The notes under the pieces were generated by a model. It searched no databases, was not told where the DNA came from, and saw only the letters and a program-made list of their open reading frames with translations. The position numbers and the translations under genes were made by a program. From positions 2,356,001 through 2,420,000 of the forward strand of contig JAUTDP010000002.1 of NCBI GenBank assembly GCA_033439795.1: DNA of 64,000 nt, written 5' to 3'. Within the stretch, counting starts at the first letter, position 1; each line of letters starts with the position of its first letter. Source of the stretch: Sordaria brevicollis (Eukaryota; Ascomycota; Sordariomycetes; Sordariales; Sordariaceae). This document shows positions 35,274 through 47,152 of this stretch, in pieces.

Positions 35274-36481
35274 GGCTGTATGGCTGTCTAAAATATCGAC
35301 CACGAAGCAATTGCCGGTTGCTTGTTGTCGTCGGGAATCCGGTGTCGTGGGTTTGTTGGTGGTTGGAAAGTGGCCGTTGAAGGCTCTCGAGCTCCAGTGC
35401 AGCGTTGCAGCTGTGCAGTGGTGCAAGCCGCGGTGCGGGCAGGTACGGGGGTACCTACGTCAGAAAGCGGATTGCCTGAAGGAGCTTGGGCGTTGGACCC
35501 ACTTAAGCTACGATAAAGAAAGCGGCACTAGACCAATCAGAGGCTCCACAGCTTTGTGCAAGCACACAACCCCACATATTCTGGATTGAATTAAAGTTGT
35601 GAACTCTGTTGGTTCGTCTATCTTTTTCATAAAGAACCTTGACAACTCTAATTCAACCACACTTCATGACCATGTTTGCCTTTCCTTCTCTGGCCCATGC
35701 CTCTTGTGAAACAGGAACAATGACAAGCTGAACCCTTGTTAGAGACCTGGTATCTTCTGGTCGGCATTCGATGAGCTTCCTCCAGGCCCAGGCAGCAATG
35801 TTTGACGGTCAGCAGCAGATCAGCCGTTGACCCCCATTTTATGCGATGAAACGATGGAACCCATCCCCAGACCAGGGCGAGCCAGGCAGCTTTCATGATC
35901 CTCTATAACCTGATGTTTGTTCAATATCCCATGTCGAAGCCTTCTCCCAAGTCTCCAACGGGGAATATAGTATCGCCACGTTAACAGCCGCTACCAATAT
36001 ATCTCGAATCCTGAGACAGACGCCACCACAGTAAGCTCATGGGTAGGGCAGGGTAGCTGGGCCTGGACACGGCAGGTTACGCAGGGGCGCGGCCGCGCAC
36101 TCGAAAAGACCAGGATTCGGACTGAGAAAAGCGAGCCTATTCGTCAGCACGCGATATGCTATTCTTGAGGCACAGAATAGTCGCCAGCCCGTTTCTGATA
36201 CAAACTCAACGCTCACCACGATCCTTCCAATCAAAGTCTTCTCCGAAGTCTTACAGGAGTTCCCCCCGGGGCCCTGATCCAGTCCCGGTGCAGCCTTGGA
36301 GAGCCCCTTGTCCTTGGCTTCATACACCATACCAAGTCGAGTAGCGATCCGCCGGGAGCGTAAGCACTACATAGGTCACCAATATTGGATATCAATCTAT
36401 TTACATATCAATGCTCCCTCTCCCCCCCAAGGAAAACCATCAACTCTTTTTACTCAAGGTTCGCGATGGGCACATACCACC
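35274..36481. other. gene-free divergent intergenic region
   Basis: Between the stomatin-like gene and the membrane-protein gene. Open minus-strand frames at 35648-35896 and 36037-36330 are short, unlike any family, and not called. Confidence 0.55.
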
Positions 36482-38680
36482 ATGGCGAGCTATCATGAAC
36501 TCAACCATATGCCCCAGAGCCAACTGACATATGATGAAAGGTTGAACGCTATTCCAATCTCCGAAACAACAAGCTACAATGGGGCGTCGTCGATAGACGA
36601 GGTGTCTCAAAAGGGACTGAACCATCCAAACACAACCTTGACCTACGAAGTGGTTGAAGTTGCGCCCGAATGGCCTCAAGGTCCCCAAAAAATTGCACCC
36701 AAAGATTATGTTTGGTGGATTGGGACAATTGGCGATGTCATTTTGAGTCTCACGCCGGTGGCCTTCTTTGGTACCTATTGTTTACACTTGTCTCCGGGGA
36801 TCATGTTTCCATGCTGACACCAAGTTACAGTGATTACTGCTCTCGTCATTCAGCTCGAGGGCAAACCGACGGAAAATAACAAATATGGCGAGAGCCTCAT
36901 TGAAGCGACCAAGCTTTCGCCCACCATCTATCCCATAGTCTTTGCGGCTGTAGCAAGCAGGTTCTACAAAACACTTGCTCTTTGGGGAGCCACACGGTCT
37001 GGAGGCATTTCCATCGGTGCCCTTGAACAGATACTTGGCAGCCAGAGCTTCGCCGGAAGTCTCTTTCGACTGTTGAGTGTCCGGTCTCACGTCAGTCTTG
37101 GTTTGATGATCCTCCTCACATGGGCTCTCTCTCCACTTGGCGGCCAAAGCTCGTCGCGCCTTCTCTTCAAGACGACTGAAGTCTCGCACTCAAAGGCGCT
37201 CGCTTATTATTCCACGACGGACTCGGAGTCGTCCTTCTCCTCAGCAAGCGGCCTTCAGGTGGCATCCTCAGTCACCAATTCTCTCTTCACTTCTAGCCTT
37301 ATGGCCGCTGAAGACCAACGACGGTCCATGACAGATCTTTGGACGCGTCCTAGGGTACCTCGCCTCAAAGACCTGTCCAATGATGACTGGCAGATAATCA
37401 ATCAAGCTGAAATGACGGAAACCGACTACGCCTCCTTGATCGGGATCAAGATTCTTGGACTGGCAAAACTGAACTCGACCACTTCGTATAACTTGACGGC
37501 TGAGGCAACATACGTTGATCTTGACTGCAAACAGGTTCAACGAAACGCCACGGTTAACGAGACACTTGCATATATACCTGCGAAGAGATGGACTACTCCA
37601 ATATACTATGTCGACAAGAACAACGACACAGTGGGTAAGCGACTTCCCGGTTACCATGACTCTGTTACATCACCAGACAACAAAAGAGCCAGCTTCTTCG
37701 TCACCTCCGACTATTCGACACCCGAGCGAACATCTGGCGGATACCTTCACATCATGTTTGGTTCCCACGAGGGTGATCACACCTACACCTTGTACAACTG
37801 TACTCTCCGCAACGTCCCACTCGAACTCGACCTTTTCTGCTCCTCGCCCCTCGGCTGCGGCGCCCAACGAATCCGCCGCTCCAAAGCACCCCAATGGAAA
37901 AACGACGATGCCCACGGTCCCTTCACCCTAATCATGCCCGTCGTCCACAACCTGCTCTCCCACTTCCCCTTCGCCGCCGGCTTCTACGACAACGGCAGCC
38001 CGCGCTACCAATCCTCCATCGACAACTACCTTCGGGGAATCACCCAATTCCCCTTCAAACTGCAATTCCTCAGTCCCTGGCCTACCAACGTCACCGACAA
38101 AGCCTTTTCGCGCCGCTTCACCCTCCTGCTGAACAGCTACTACTACGCCTCCCTCGACCCCTTTACCGCCACTGACTCCAATTACACCAAGCTCCCCGTC
38201 AACACCGACCGCATCATGTCCCAGCCCATCTACCCCGGTCCGTACCTATCCAGCGGCTACGAGGGTGCCACGATGGTGATGGACCCCAACGCAACCGAGT
38301 CATCCACTCGCGAAATCTACGGATTAAACCGACACTGGGCCGTCATTCTCGTGTTATGCACCAGTATACTTCAGATCCTGTCGCTAGCGGGTTTGTTTCT
38401 GCGGTTGACCACCCCGGCGCCGGATATCTTTGATTATGGCGCTAGCTTGACGCGCGAGAACCCGTTTGTCCCGGTACCAAAGGGAGGGTCGGCGATTGGT
38501 GGACCGGAGAGAGCGAGGGTGTTGAGGAGGATGAGAGTGAAGATGGCGGATGTGAGACCGGATGATCAGGTCGGATACGTGGCGCTCGTCGCGACGACGG
38601 GGGTGCCGGATCAGGGGGTTAATGCGAATGGGGAGGTGATTCCTACTAGGGGGTTGAGTCGGTGGAGGAGGTATTGGTAG
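36482..38680 (+). CDS. Multi-pass membrane protein with large N-glycosylated extracellular domain
   Basis: Two exons, 36482-36770 and 36831-38680 (phase 1), about 712 residues; start at ATGGCGAGC. Cytosolic N-terminal ~78 residues, then three hydrophobic segments: IGTIGDVILSLTPVAFFVITALVI (~80-103), the TIYPIVFAAVASRFYKTLALW stretch (~122-143) and VSLGLMILLTWALSPLG (~183-200). A ~400-residue presumably extracellular region follows with many N-x-S/T sequons (NST, NLT, NAT, NET, NDT, NCT, NVT, NYT) and paired Cys. A final membrane segment HWAVILVLCTSILQILSLAGLFL lies near residue 610-635, with a basic cytosolic tail. The layout resembles DUF3176-like fungal membrane proteins, but I cannot confirm the family. 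Confidence 0.7.
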
Positions 38681-39356
38681 TTTATGTAGGAGGTAATGCT
38701 ATTGAGGCCCTGCGAGCCGTTCTCTTCGCGGTTGATGTACCTTCCGTTCTGCGTTCCTTCCTCTGTCGCTGACCAGACGGCTCGCCCTTCACTGCCTGTG
38801 TCCCAGAACATCGGACGACCCGCACCTTCCTACCCGCACCTTCCTACCCGTACCTTCCAGTCCAAGCACCAGTCCAGGCACCAGGCACCTTCCAAGTGGG
38901 CATATAAGTAACCTTTTCTAGTCTCACTAGCACATCGGGCTGACTGGTCTATGGCGCAGTTGGTTAAAGCATTCCCGTTGATGAAAACATTGCCGAATTG
39001 CGTGGCAGTTCGAGGTACAGTTTTCGCAAAGATTTCGCGGCTGGTGAGCAATGGTGGTTCGTTCCCCCAAGTCTCGCCTGGGCGATCTTAGCTTTTTGCA
39101 ATTTTTCCCTTTGTTTTTAGTCAGTTTTGGGTGGTTTTGAGGGGTTGGTGGATGTGAGTGGACGAGTGGGAAAAAAGGGTGAGAAAAAAGTGAAACAGCA
39201 AAGGCTCGAACAGATGCGATGCTGAGTTCGCGGTCGTGACCGGCCACCACATCAATTCCCTTCTTCTTGTACCTCCCATCCCTCACCTCACTCCAAACCC
39301 ATTCTCCAAGGCCACTCCCCAAACCCATCCCACCTTAACAGCCTTGGGAAGTCCCA
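38681..39356. other. gene-free stretch with tRNA-like A box
   Basis: Contains CTTCCTACCCG-type short repeats (38826-38855) and, at about 38947-39020, a sequence starting like a tRNA (GGCGCAGTTGGTTAAAGC, a good A box) but lacking a matching acceptor strand, anticodon stem and T arm. No protein gene seen. Confidence 0.45.
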
Positions 39357-39701
39357 TCACAAGTTCCTAGCAGCAGGGTGCCTAACACAAACCGGACACA
39401 TCCCCGGCATATCCAATATCGTGTCCAGCTCTCTACATCTCCATTCTGGACACAATATCCCCCTCCTTCTACTTCTTCTTCTTAGGCTTGTTACTCTTGC
39501 CCTTATACTACTTCGTCTCCCTAATCTTGCCGTACTCGCTTCGCATGCGCCCTCCGCGTTTGCTACCCTCGCTTCACTTGATCTCGCTTCGCTCGCCCTA
39601 GCTAATCGCCTCCGCAACCGTCTTCTTGCGCGACGACACGGCCGGAACTGCACCGTGATGTAGTGCCAGCAGTCGTATTGGCCTTTTTGGATTGTGCACA
39701 T
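39357..39701 (-). CDS. Small Cys/His-rich protein of unknown function (tentative)
   Basis: A 114-residue single open frame. N-terminus MCTIQKGQYDCWHY followed by FRPC, and C-terminus LCPEWRCRELDTILDMPGMCPVC: two Cys/His clusters (C2, C11, H13, C22; then two CxxxxC/CxxC pairs) that could form a zinc site, joined by a low-complexity Arg/Ala/Ser/Glu linker built from GCGAAGCGAG-like DNA repeats. The cluster spacing looks designed, the linker does not. Short fungal proteins of this form exist, but I cannot name the family. No intron needed. Confidence 0.42.
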   Translation of the reverse strand: MCTIQKGQYDCWHYITVQFRPCRRARRRLRRRLARASEARSSEARVANAEGACEASTARLGRRSSIRARVTSLRRRSRRRGILCPEWRCRELDTILDMPGMCPVCVRHPAARNL

Positions 39702-41187
39702 TTTTCTTGGGTAGTGGTTGACAATGGTAGTGCTGATTCTTTGGGGGGTTTTGGTATTGACTGCTCAACAGTTGACTGTGTTGAGTTGGAACCAAATATA
39801 TTGGGGGATATTTATAGCTAGTTATGTGTTTTCCATTGACTTGTGGCGTTATCCACCTACGACTTGATCATGTTCGTGATACACACAGCGGACGGTGAAT
39901 ATATCCTCGATTCATCTAGCTGCGAGTGGCGCGCTTAGATCGACGAAGGTAGAATGTATCATGCCCGCGTGTGTGAAGTGGACAGCCAAGGGAGCGAACA
40001 CGACGAGGTGACGTAGTTAACCATTGTCTCCAGACGCCGGGTTCCAAGAAATAGGTATGGGATTATATCTGCGTCACTACTGGAAAGTTCACGTTTGGAT
40101 ACACCTGACCTAGTACCCGAAGCAGTGAAGTGAACATCGTGAGTGGCGGGCTGGGCTTTGCCTACTAATATGTGTCGTATCATTCGTCTATCAGGATGAG
40201 GACATTTGCTGTGGACAACAGTCCAGAGTACGCTGTGTGATCCACTCACAGATTCCCATGTCTTTACTAGAGAAATTATGTGTTTGACAAGTATTTCGGA
40301 ACATTGAAGAGGGGCTGTTGTATCCGGTATCTTGATGTTCAGAGAAGAGATCAGTGTCAAGTCGCCGAGCCCTTGTTCATTGTTCGAGAAACAAAAAAGC
40401 TTGAGCACCAGGGGGGGGGATAGCCTCAATTAAAACACTTTGAGATTTCTTCGAGACATTTGTTCAAGGTCTCTTACGCTTCCCACTGATCTGGCGAGGA
40501 GATAACATCAGAGTGTCCTAGTCGGATTTGTTCGAATGGTAACCCGCTAGACCCGCCAGCATGGGATGTTGCACTAACTTGCATAGTGGACGTTTACTAA
40601 CAATCTCAATAGTGCACTAATTTCTCCGGTGTCGACCATCTCTGCGCCAGCCCAACCCTGAGCAAACTCATGTGGAAGACATACCAAAGCCTGAAGTGCA
40701 AGGCCCTGTGTTTATTATTTTTTTTATCTGTTTCTTTAAGCAAGATTTCCGCGACAAAAGAGAAAAAGAAAACGGTTCGCTTGCTAGCAGGCCCTTATCC
40801 AACTCTCCCTCCTCGCCAAATAAACAGAAAACCAAAACCGAAACACAAACCAAAGAAAAATTAGACAAAAAGTGTAAGAGAGTTCAACGTAAACGAGAGA
40901 AAAGGCCGACCGCAATGAGAGAAGAGAATCTCGACCGTTCACCTCCAGCCAGTCTCCTTTTGTTCCATACCCAAGGGCCAAGGCAGGTTCATGTCCCTAG
41001 CTAGGTGTATATTCCGAGACTTTGTATGGTCAGTTCGCCCGGCTCACAGCATCCTTTTTTCCCGACTGAACGCTTTCAAAAAGGGTAAGGACCAAACTGA
41101 CGGAATTCTGGAAATGTTTGATCATCTAGAAGTAGTATGGGCAGTTAGCTGCTAGTTTAGGTAGGATGTTGCGGTACAAATTGCACT
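39702..41187. other. gene-free stretch
   Basis: An open minus-strand frame of 156 codons (39959-40429) shows no domain and runs into a G-rich tract; not called. The rest has only short overlapping frames. Nothing recognised. Confidence 0.45.
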
Positions 41188-41920
41188 TCAGAAATGATGG
41201 GCGTAACCATGCTCTGTAACGTGAGAGTATCGGGAATAGAGGATGAGGGAAAGATTGAAGAAGAATGTGATGGGATCGGTGCGAATAATATGGATTCAGT
41301 GACTTACCTTCAACTTTAGGCCGTTTAGGCCTCCTTCTTTCGCGGCCCCCGCGAGAGATCTCCACGGTGTCTTCTGGACGGTCACGCAGAGGCCTTATGC
41401 CTCTAGTGAAGATTTGGGCCAGCCCAGGGTAACCTGCGTTTTCACGCTCTCCAAGAACCAGCACAAGCCTGAGCTTGTAGAGACCTGCTACGTTCGAGGT
41501 TCGCGGGGGTAAGATACCTCGAAAAATGACCAACAGCGTTCTCTCCTCGGGGTCCTGATCATCCAACCTACACATCATAGTGTTGCTCTCGTCACCCTCT
41601 TTGTCAGCAGACCAAGCCCGCTCCCAAGAGTGCGGGTCACCATTATCCGAGTGATTGGGGTGCTGCCAAAACAACGCGGGCAAATAGAGGTTAGGCAGAG
41701 TTGCCTCGTCGAAGTGAAGCCGAATAAGGATCGATCGTCCGATAAAGTCATCGTCAACCCCCAGATGGCTGCAAGGACCCTGTAGGATATCAATCGACGT
41801 GGCCTGCGGCACTTCCGTACCAGGAAGACGTCCTTTGGCTCCCGTCCACATCCCCGTGAATTTGGTGAATCCTTGCAGGACCTTTATTGTGGATATCGGC
41901 GGATCCCCGTTTTCGGACAT
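41188..41920 (-). CDS. Orphan protein, probable member of the family at 52.5 and 54.9 kb
   Basis: Two exons, 41308-41920 and 41188-41213 (phase 1), about 212 residues; the last exon encodes only about eight residues (ending HGYAHHF). Start chosen at MSENGDPP; the frame extends 31 codons upstream without another ATG. No known domain. It alternates beta-strand-like segments (ILIRLHFDEATL, TLLVIFRGILPP, LYKLRLVLVLGE) with loops and ends in a basic RRRPKRPK stretch. The strand pattern, the FRL/YKLRL-like segment and above all the phase-1 intron immediately before a very short last exon match the genes at 52523 and 54927, so I infer a distant paralogue. Donor GTAAGT and acceptor TTACAG are good. 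Confidence 0.55.
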
Positions 41921-44453
41921 GGTTTGGGCCGAGAGCTGCGTTTTGCTTGGATAGTGATGACTTTGACGAGTGGGAATAGTGGCAAAACGGGAGGGAAAGT
42001 CAAAGTAAACCACGGTGGACAGTTTTACAGCACTCTGTACCTAGTCGAGGGTGCTCTCGAAGCTTACGATGAAGGATGGCTTCATCAGTTACGAGTTACC
42101 GAAGCCGGTCAGGGTTTTATACAACTTCCCCAATCCCAGACGCTGCCACTCTATAGCCCTCGTCATCATGTGAATGAAGGAGAGCTCGGAGTTGATTCCT
42201 CTCGTTCTTTCATTGACATGACCAACAAGCCGCTCATCGAAGGACCCAGACAGAACATGACAATGAAGCATATGAACATCGCGCTGTGAGCGCTACGTGC
42301 TGGCGTGTTAGTAGTCGCTGGTGCTTGAGTTGTAAGGGAAGTACGTACAAGTTGGAAGCGCGATAGTTGATCACCTCGCGGCCCTAGGATCAGACTGTTG
42401 GCTTCAGCACTTCCTGGTCAATGCGAGCGCATATGATCGAGTAAAAGGAACAAAAAAAGACTTCATTTGTGTGAATAGCGGCTGTTCTTTCTTACACTCG
42501 GTGTGTCTTGAGTGATTTTCTAAATGGTGAATCGTTAGGGGGAATGTAGTTGTGTTCAAGAAAACGACTGGGCCCAACTGCAGGGTCCCTGTGCTTCATT
42601 CGATGCCAAAGGCTAAGCGCCGGGTATCAAGTTACTCTGAGGACGACCAACCTACATCGCAAGCTTCATTGCGATGTCAATAACGTAACACGGCCAGTTG
42701 GAAACCATGAGACAAATTCATGGCCAAGGATCATCCAACGGCAACCCGGCCATGCGTCCCGCTTCTGTGGCTTGTAACTTGCCGCGCGCGCGGCGTGTAC
42801 TATAATAAGTCCCCTAGGTTGCAATCGACAATCCCAACAAAGCCAAACTCACTGAAATGCTTGAGGTATAAAGTGTATAAAAGGCACCAACCAACGTGTT
42901 GGCCATGAAAACCATGGGTAAGTAGTTCCGGTACTGACGGTGTTCTGGTTCTCAAGAACTGACAAAAGATTAATGGCCAGAGGAATATGTCGTTGGGGAT
43001 GGAAGAAAGAGACATTCGAGTAAGGATACTCTAGAATGCCATGTCCAAGTCGCTCAAGAACAAACCATGCTCTATGAAACCAAAGGCCAACAGTACCGGC
43101 GGAAAAAGCTCCTCCATGTACAAAGTTTGACACCATGAGCCCCATTGGCACAAAGATACCCAACGCTCCAAGACTGGAATGTGAGGCGGGTTCGTTGGTA
43201 GCCATTCTTCCCGTGTTCTCGGGTTGGTTGTAAAACTCACAGAGCAGCTTCTTTGTAGGATCCGGGTCTCCCATCTAGAGATAGCTTCTTTGGCTCGAAG
43301 GCCCCAAGAGGTTGTGCGGTACAGTCGGGTTCGACGTCCCCAGATCCGCACCCGAAAGATATAACAACGCATGGCGTGATAGGTTTAACCGTATAGCGAC
43401 CAGGTAGTGTGAATGGAAGAGTCGTGTGAAGTCCATGTTCCAAGGTCGGCATAAACAGGCTGCGTCATGTTTTCCATATTTCGATTGTACACTGAGTTTG
43501 CCGGCGAACAGTTGATAGTGGGGCCGGACTCTTGTCGGAAGTCGTCTAATTCGGATGCGGATCGGGGCCGTCACAACACCGGCCCGGAGGTGATGAGAGT
43601 GGTTGACTGATGCCGTGGATCCCGTCAACCGGCGGGATCTGGCCAGGCTGCCACGTCAGCGAAACACACATACACTTACATTACTGCAAAGAAACGGAAT
43701 ACAAAGATAAGCTGGTATGATTTTTTGGGGATCACCCTTTCTGTCGGGTGTAAGAGGCCGCTAGTGATTGGCATCCCGGGACGCGGCCGTATGGTGATAT
43801 TAAGTTAAGGTCGTAGTGCCACTGTCCACAACCCGGCGGGAGCGCTGTCAAGGGCCCGCCATACGCGAGATTTGAGCGGTCTGGCGGTGTGCTTGGGACT
43901 GTGAGACTTTGTCGCTTCCCGTCCCTTGGGGATGGCGGTCCACGCGGGTCGGCTGTGTGACCTGAGCGGTGCATTCAACCGGAACGTGCTTGCCATGGGT
44001 TGGTCGCGAATGCCCAATTTGATGTGCAAGGAACGAACGATGCGCACGTAAAGCCCGCTTGCTTCCGTAGGAATGATTACAGTGATGACCGGTGCTTTCC
44101 CATCTTGATTCGTCCAATGCAGTGTACAGAAAGAGCGCATCACTGCAGGGCAGTCGCGCCTTACTAAGGCTCTTCTGCAAGGGAAACTGCAAACCAGAGG
44201 CAGCAAGCAGAAAGAGACAAAAAGGCAAGAGGGATCCAAACTTGGTTCGCGGACTGAGATTGGGGATTCCGGCTGCCCATTTCTTCCTCTTCTCCCAACT
44301 TCCCGCTCTCTGTCCGTGGGCGGTGTTGGTCTTGATCAAAAGAGTTCTTTCTGTCCCTGAACCTGAACATCCATCCCCGCATATCCTGCAGTCAAAACAC
44401 CAAGAATCTGCCTTCCCCGTTTCTCAGCCAGCTAGCCCTCTCCCATCAGCACA
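41921..44453. other. long stretch without a confident gene
   Basis: Around 42849-43628 the minus strand has three overlapping open frames (up to 141 codons, one hydrophobic in the middle: LGIFVPMGLMVSNFVHGG) that do not join cleanly; they could be a decayed gene or chance. From 43.6 kb the DNA is the upstream region of the cupin gene, where a 163-codon antisense frame lacks features. Nothing is called. Confidence 0.4.
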
Positions 44454-45032
44454 ATGGGGTCCTCATACCGCACCGAAGACAACGGCAAGATCTCCAACCT
44501 TCCCCAGCTGCACCGCTACATCACTGGTCATAATGCCGAAGGAAAGGCCATCGTCCAAAGCCAAAACGACTTCGAATGGCAATCCTACGCTGAAGGTGAA
44601 CTCGCCTTCAGCGTCCCCTACACGACATCCGAGTTCCCCGTCAATCTCAACAAGGATGCCGACGTGGCAGAGCACAAGCGCGTGCTAGAGTCAGGAACCC
44701 TCGGACTGGTCAACCCTCGCGGAACCGTTTTCCGGTGCGTCGACTTTGCGCCTGGCTACGCGTGCGGAATGCACCGAACGCAAAGCATCGACTACGGCAT
44801 CGTGCTGGAGGGCGAAGTGGACATGGTGCTCGACAGCGGAGAGGTGCACCCGTTGAAGCGGGGCGATGTTGCCATCCAGCGAGCGACTCAACACCAATGG
44901 GTCAACAAGAGCAAGACGGAGTGGGCGCGCATGATGTTTGTGTTGCAGGATTGCCAGCCACTGGTTGTTGGTGGTCAGGAGTACAAGGAGGACTTGGGCA
45001 CCAACTCGGGCTTGCCACCTAGCGGAAACTGA
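44454..45032 (+). CDS. Cupin-domain protein (single cupin_2 type)
   Basis: Single-exon protein of 192 residues. The cupin barrel lies at ~85-165: APGYACGMHRTQSIDYGIVLEGEVDM holds the first motif (a metal-site His, with the second His and Glu of the standard G-x5-HxH-x3,4-E-x6-G pattern not cleanly conserved), and PLKRGDVAIQRATQHQWVN holds the second motif (GD...H). Small fungal cupins of this form are often accessory enzymes or isomerases of secondary metabolism; no biosynthetic genes lie beside it, so a role cannot be assigned. The ATG (CACAATGGGG) is the first in frame. Confidence 0.85.
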   Translation: MGSSYRTEDNGKISNLPQLHRYITGHNAEGKAIVQSQNDFEWQSYAEGELAFSVPYTTSEFPVNLNKDADVAEHKRVLESGTLGLVNPRGTVFRCVDFAPGYACGMHRTQSIDYGIVLEGEVDMVLDSGEVHPLKRGDVAIQRATQHQWVNKSKTEWARMMFVLQDCQPLVVGGQEYKEDLGTNSGLPPSGN

Positions 45033-45487
45033 TTGGGGTTGCCGCAACAATGGCCGATGTGATGGGGAGGTGTAATATCGCTGGTGGTTAGGTACAGCTG
45101 GTTGTACTACACATGGGATTTTGGAGACTGATTCAGACGGAAAAGATGTTGGTGAGAGATGAAGATGGATGAATATCTACGCGAAAAGCAGAATTGGAAA
45201 CGTTACAATTGATTTGTTTACACGTTGATAAGCCGTTATCGCCGTTGTTCTGTGCAAAGAACGTGTCCAGTCAGCTGGGCGCTTCTTGCCAACAGCTTGG
45301 ACAGTTGTTTGGAATGGACAAGCAATATCTGTGAGTGACGTCATCCACCCTGGTATTGTACGACACTGCGACTTTTGGTACGTGATCTATCACCATCTTC
45401 CCTTTCTCGGAAGTTAGATACTCCTACGAACCTAACATCTCCTATATACCAAAGTATCCGTCACGTCCGACTTCACATACGCACACG
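45033..45487. other. gene-free stretch
   Basis: Between two same-strand genes. A short poly-purine stretch after the cupin gene and promoter-like DNA before the NAPE-PLD-like gene. No gene seen. Confidence 0.6.
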
Positions 45488-47152
45488 ATGGAAAGCACCA
45501 GCCGATCGGAACCTCTAGAGCTGCATATCAACCGCGAAGCCCAGCGAGAAACCACGACACCTCCCCACCATGTACTCGCTACAAAAGCCTTCCCAGCACG
45601 ACTCAAACCAAGCTCGGGATGGTCCTCTTATTTGAGCTACCTCCCATCATGGGATCCATCACCTGGCGCGGCACGTCCTACAAGCAATGCTGAGACCAAG
45701 ACCACAGCCGGCTTTCGGAATCCTTGGCCGAGCTGGTATACACCTACACGCGCCCAAGTCTGGGATCACCTCGGCTGGGGAGAAGATCAAGACCCATGTA
45801 TCGACATAGCATCTTCACACCTACGCGACCCTACTATCAGCGACACACTTCCAGAGAAGAGCAAACGACCGCGATTCAGCGATGTTAAGGGCTGGCCTGA
45901 TTCTCCTGGCGCAAAGGCAGCACGACTGTTGCGTATCCAAGACCCCGATTTCTCCTTCGATCCTTCAACATCTCCATATGCCAAGGCAACGTGGCTAGGC
46001 CACGCCGGCGTTCTGGTTCAGTTACCCTCTCTCAGCCCCGCGAAGGGGTCTCGACCTATCCGCTGTCTCTTTGACCCAATGTTCTCGATGCGATGCTCAC
46101 CCATTCAACGAGCAGGACCCATTCGTGCCTATCCACCTCCATGCCGTGTCCAAGCCCTGCCTACCATAGATGCCGTCTTCATCAGTCACAATCACTTTGA
46201 CCACCTGGATTATGATACCATCATGGCCATCTGGAAGAGTAGCAAGGAAACCGTTCGCTTCTTTGTACCTTTGGGAAACCGCCAGTGGTTCGTCGAGTGC
46301 GGTATATCCAAGGAACGAGTGACAGAGATGGACTGGTGGGACTCGGCCACTCTCTCTTTACTTCAAGGAGAGGAGAGTTCATCATCACAGAGCCTCGAGA
46401 TATGGTGCACACCGGCTCAGCACAGCAGTGGCCGGGCAGGCAACGATGCAAATTCCACCCTTTGGTCTAGTTGGTACCTTCGCCGTCAGAACGTTGACGG
46501 TAGTACATACCGCATCTTCTTTGCCGGGGACACCGGCTATCAGTTTCATGGCTCTCCGGATTGGCCTCCTAGTCCGCCGTCGGGAAAGAACACGCCAAGG
46601 CCGAGCGTTCAGGCAAGTGACGATACCGAATACCCTCCATGTCCTGCTTTTGCCGAAATCAGAGATAGGCTCGGTCCTCCAACCCTATTATTGCTTCCAG
46701 CCGCAGTCGAGTCAACATACTCCTACCTTCGCAGCTTTGTTCCCTTACCAGATTGGATCAGCCCCTTTCCGCGGCACAGCCAAGGTATTACTGCTGGTAT
46801 ACACATGCCACCATGGGATGCGGTCCGCGTCTTCAAGCTCATGACAGAGCTTCCGGACAAGGACAACACCAGTGAAGGCGCAGTTGGGGGCTCGGAATCA
46901 AAGAAATTCTCGCACCCGCATCCACCGGTGGCAATAGCCATGCACTGGGGCACCTTTGTGACAGAAGGTGTTGAGGTTCTCAAGACTCTCGGGCAACTTG
47001 AATGGGCTTGTCAACAGCATGGAGTAAATTTTGCTAGATCTTTGTCCATGTCTGGTGAGAAAGGCAAAAAGAGCGAATCAGGAGACAGGCCACCAAAAGA
47101 AGTTCCTGTATTCATCGCGCTGAATCATGGGCAATCGGTTGAACTCAGATAA
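45488..47152 (+). CDS. NAPE-PLD-like metallo-beta-lactamase-fold hydrolase
   Basis: Single-exon protein of 554 residues in the family of N-acylphosphatidylethanolamine phospholipase D (yeast Fmp30), zinc enzymes that release N-acylethanolamines. Seen: ATWLGHAGVLVQLP, the first strands; FISHNHFDHLDYDT (~231-245), the HxHxDH zinc motif; FVPLGNRQWF; FFAGDTGYQ (~342-350), a metal-bridging Asp; and AMHWGTF (~483-489) with the final His. All metal ligands are present. The N-terminal ~150 residues are a polar extension with a short Trp/Pro-rich block (NPWPSWYTPTRAQVWDHLGW) typical of fungal members. A glycine/proline insert precedes the C-terminal helix. Confidence 0.92.
   Translation: MESTSRSEPLELHINREAQRETTTPPHHVLATKAFPARLKPSSGWSSYLSYLPSWDPSPGAARPTSNAETKTTAGFRNPWPSWYTPTRAQVWDHLGWGEDQDPCIDIASSHLRDPTISDTLPEKSKRPRFSDVKGWPDSPGAKAARLLRIQDPDFSFDPSTSPYAKATWLGHAGVLVQLPSLSPAKGSRPIRCLFDPMFSMRCSPIQRAGPIRAYPPPCRVQALPTIDAVFISHNHFDHLDYDTIMAIWKSSKETVRFFVPLGNRQWFVECGISKERVTEMDWWDSATLSLLQGEESSSSQSLEIWCTPAQHSSGRAGNDANSTLWSSWYLRRQNVDGSTYRIFFAGDTGYQFHGSPDWPPSPPSGKNTPRPSVQASDDTEYPPCPAFAEIRDRLGPPTLLLLPAAVESTYSYLRSFVPLPDWISPFPRHSQGITAGIHMPPWDAVRVFKLMTELPDKDNTSEGAVGGSESKKFSHPHPPVAIAMHWGTFVTEGVEVLKTLGQLEWACQQHGVNFARSLSMSGEKGKKSESGDRPPKEVPVFIALNHGQSVELR

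Noticed and set aside
38947..39025. tRNA-like sequence with a good A box (GGCGCAGTTGG)
   Set aside because: No complementary acceptor strand, no five-pair anticodon stem and no T arm could be formed; at best a degraded tRNA or chance match.
39959..40429. 156-codon minus-strand open frame
   Set aside because: No domain, no signal peptide, no paralogue, and it starts in a G-run region; kept out for lack of support.
43848..44339. 163-codon minus-strand open frame
   Set aside because: Lies in the upstream region of the cupin gene, basic and featureless; probably chance antisense.
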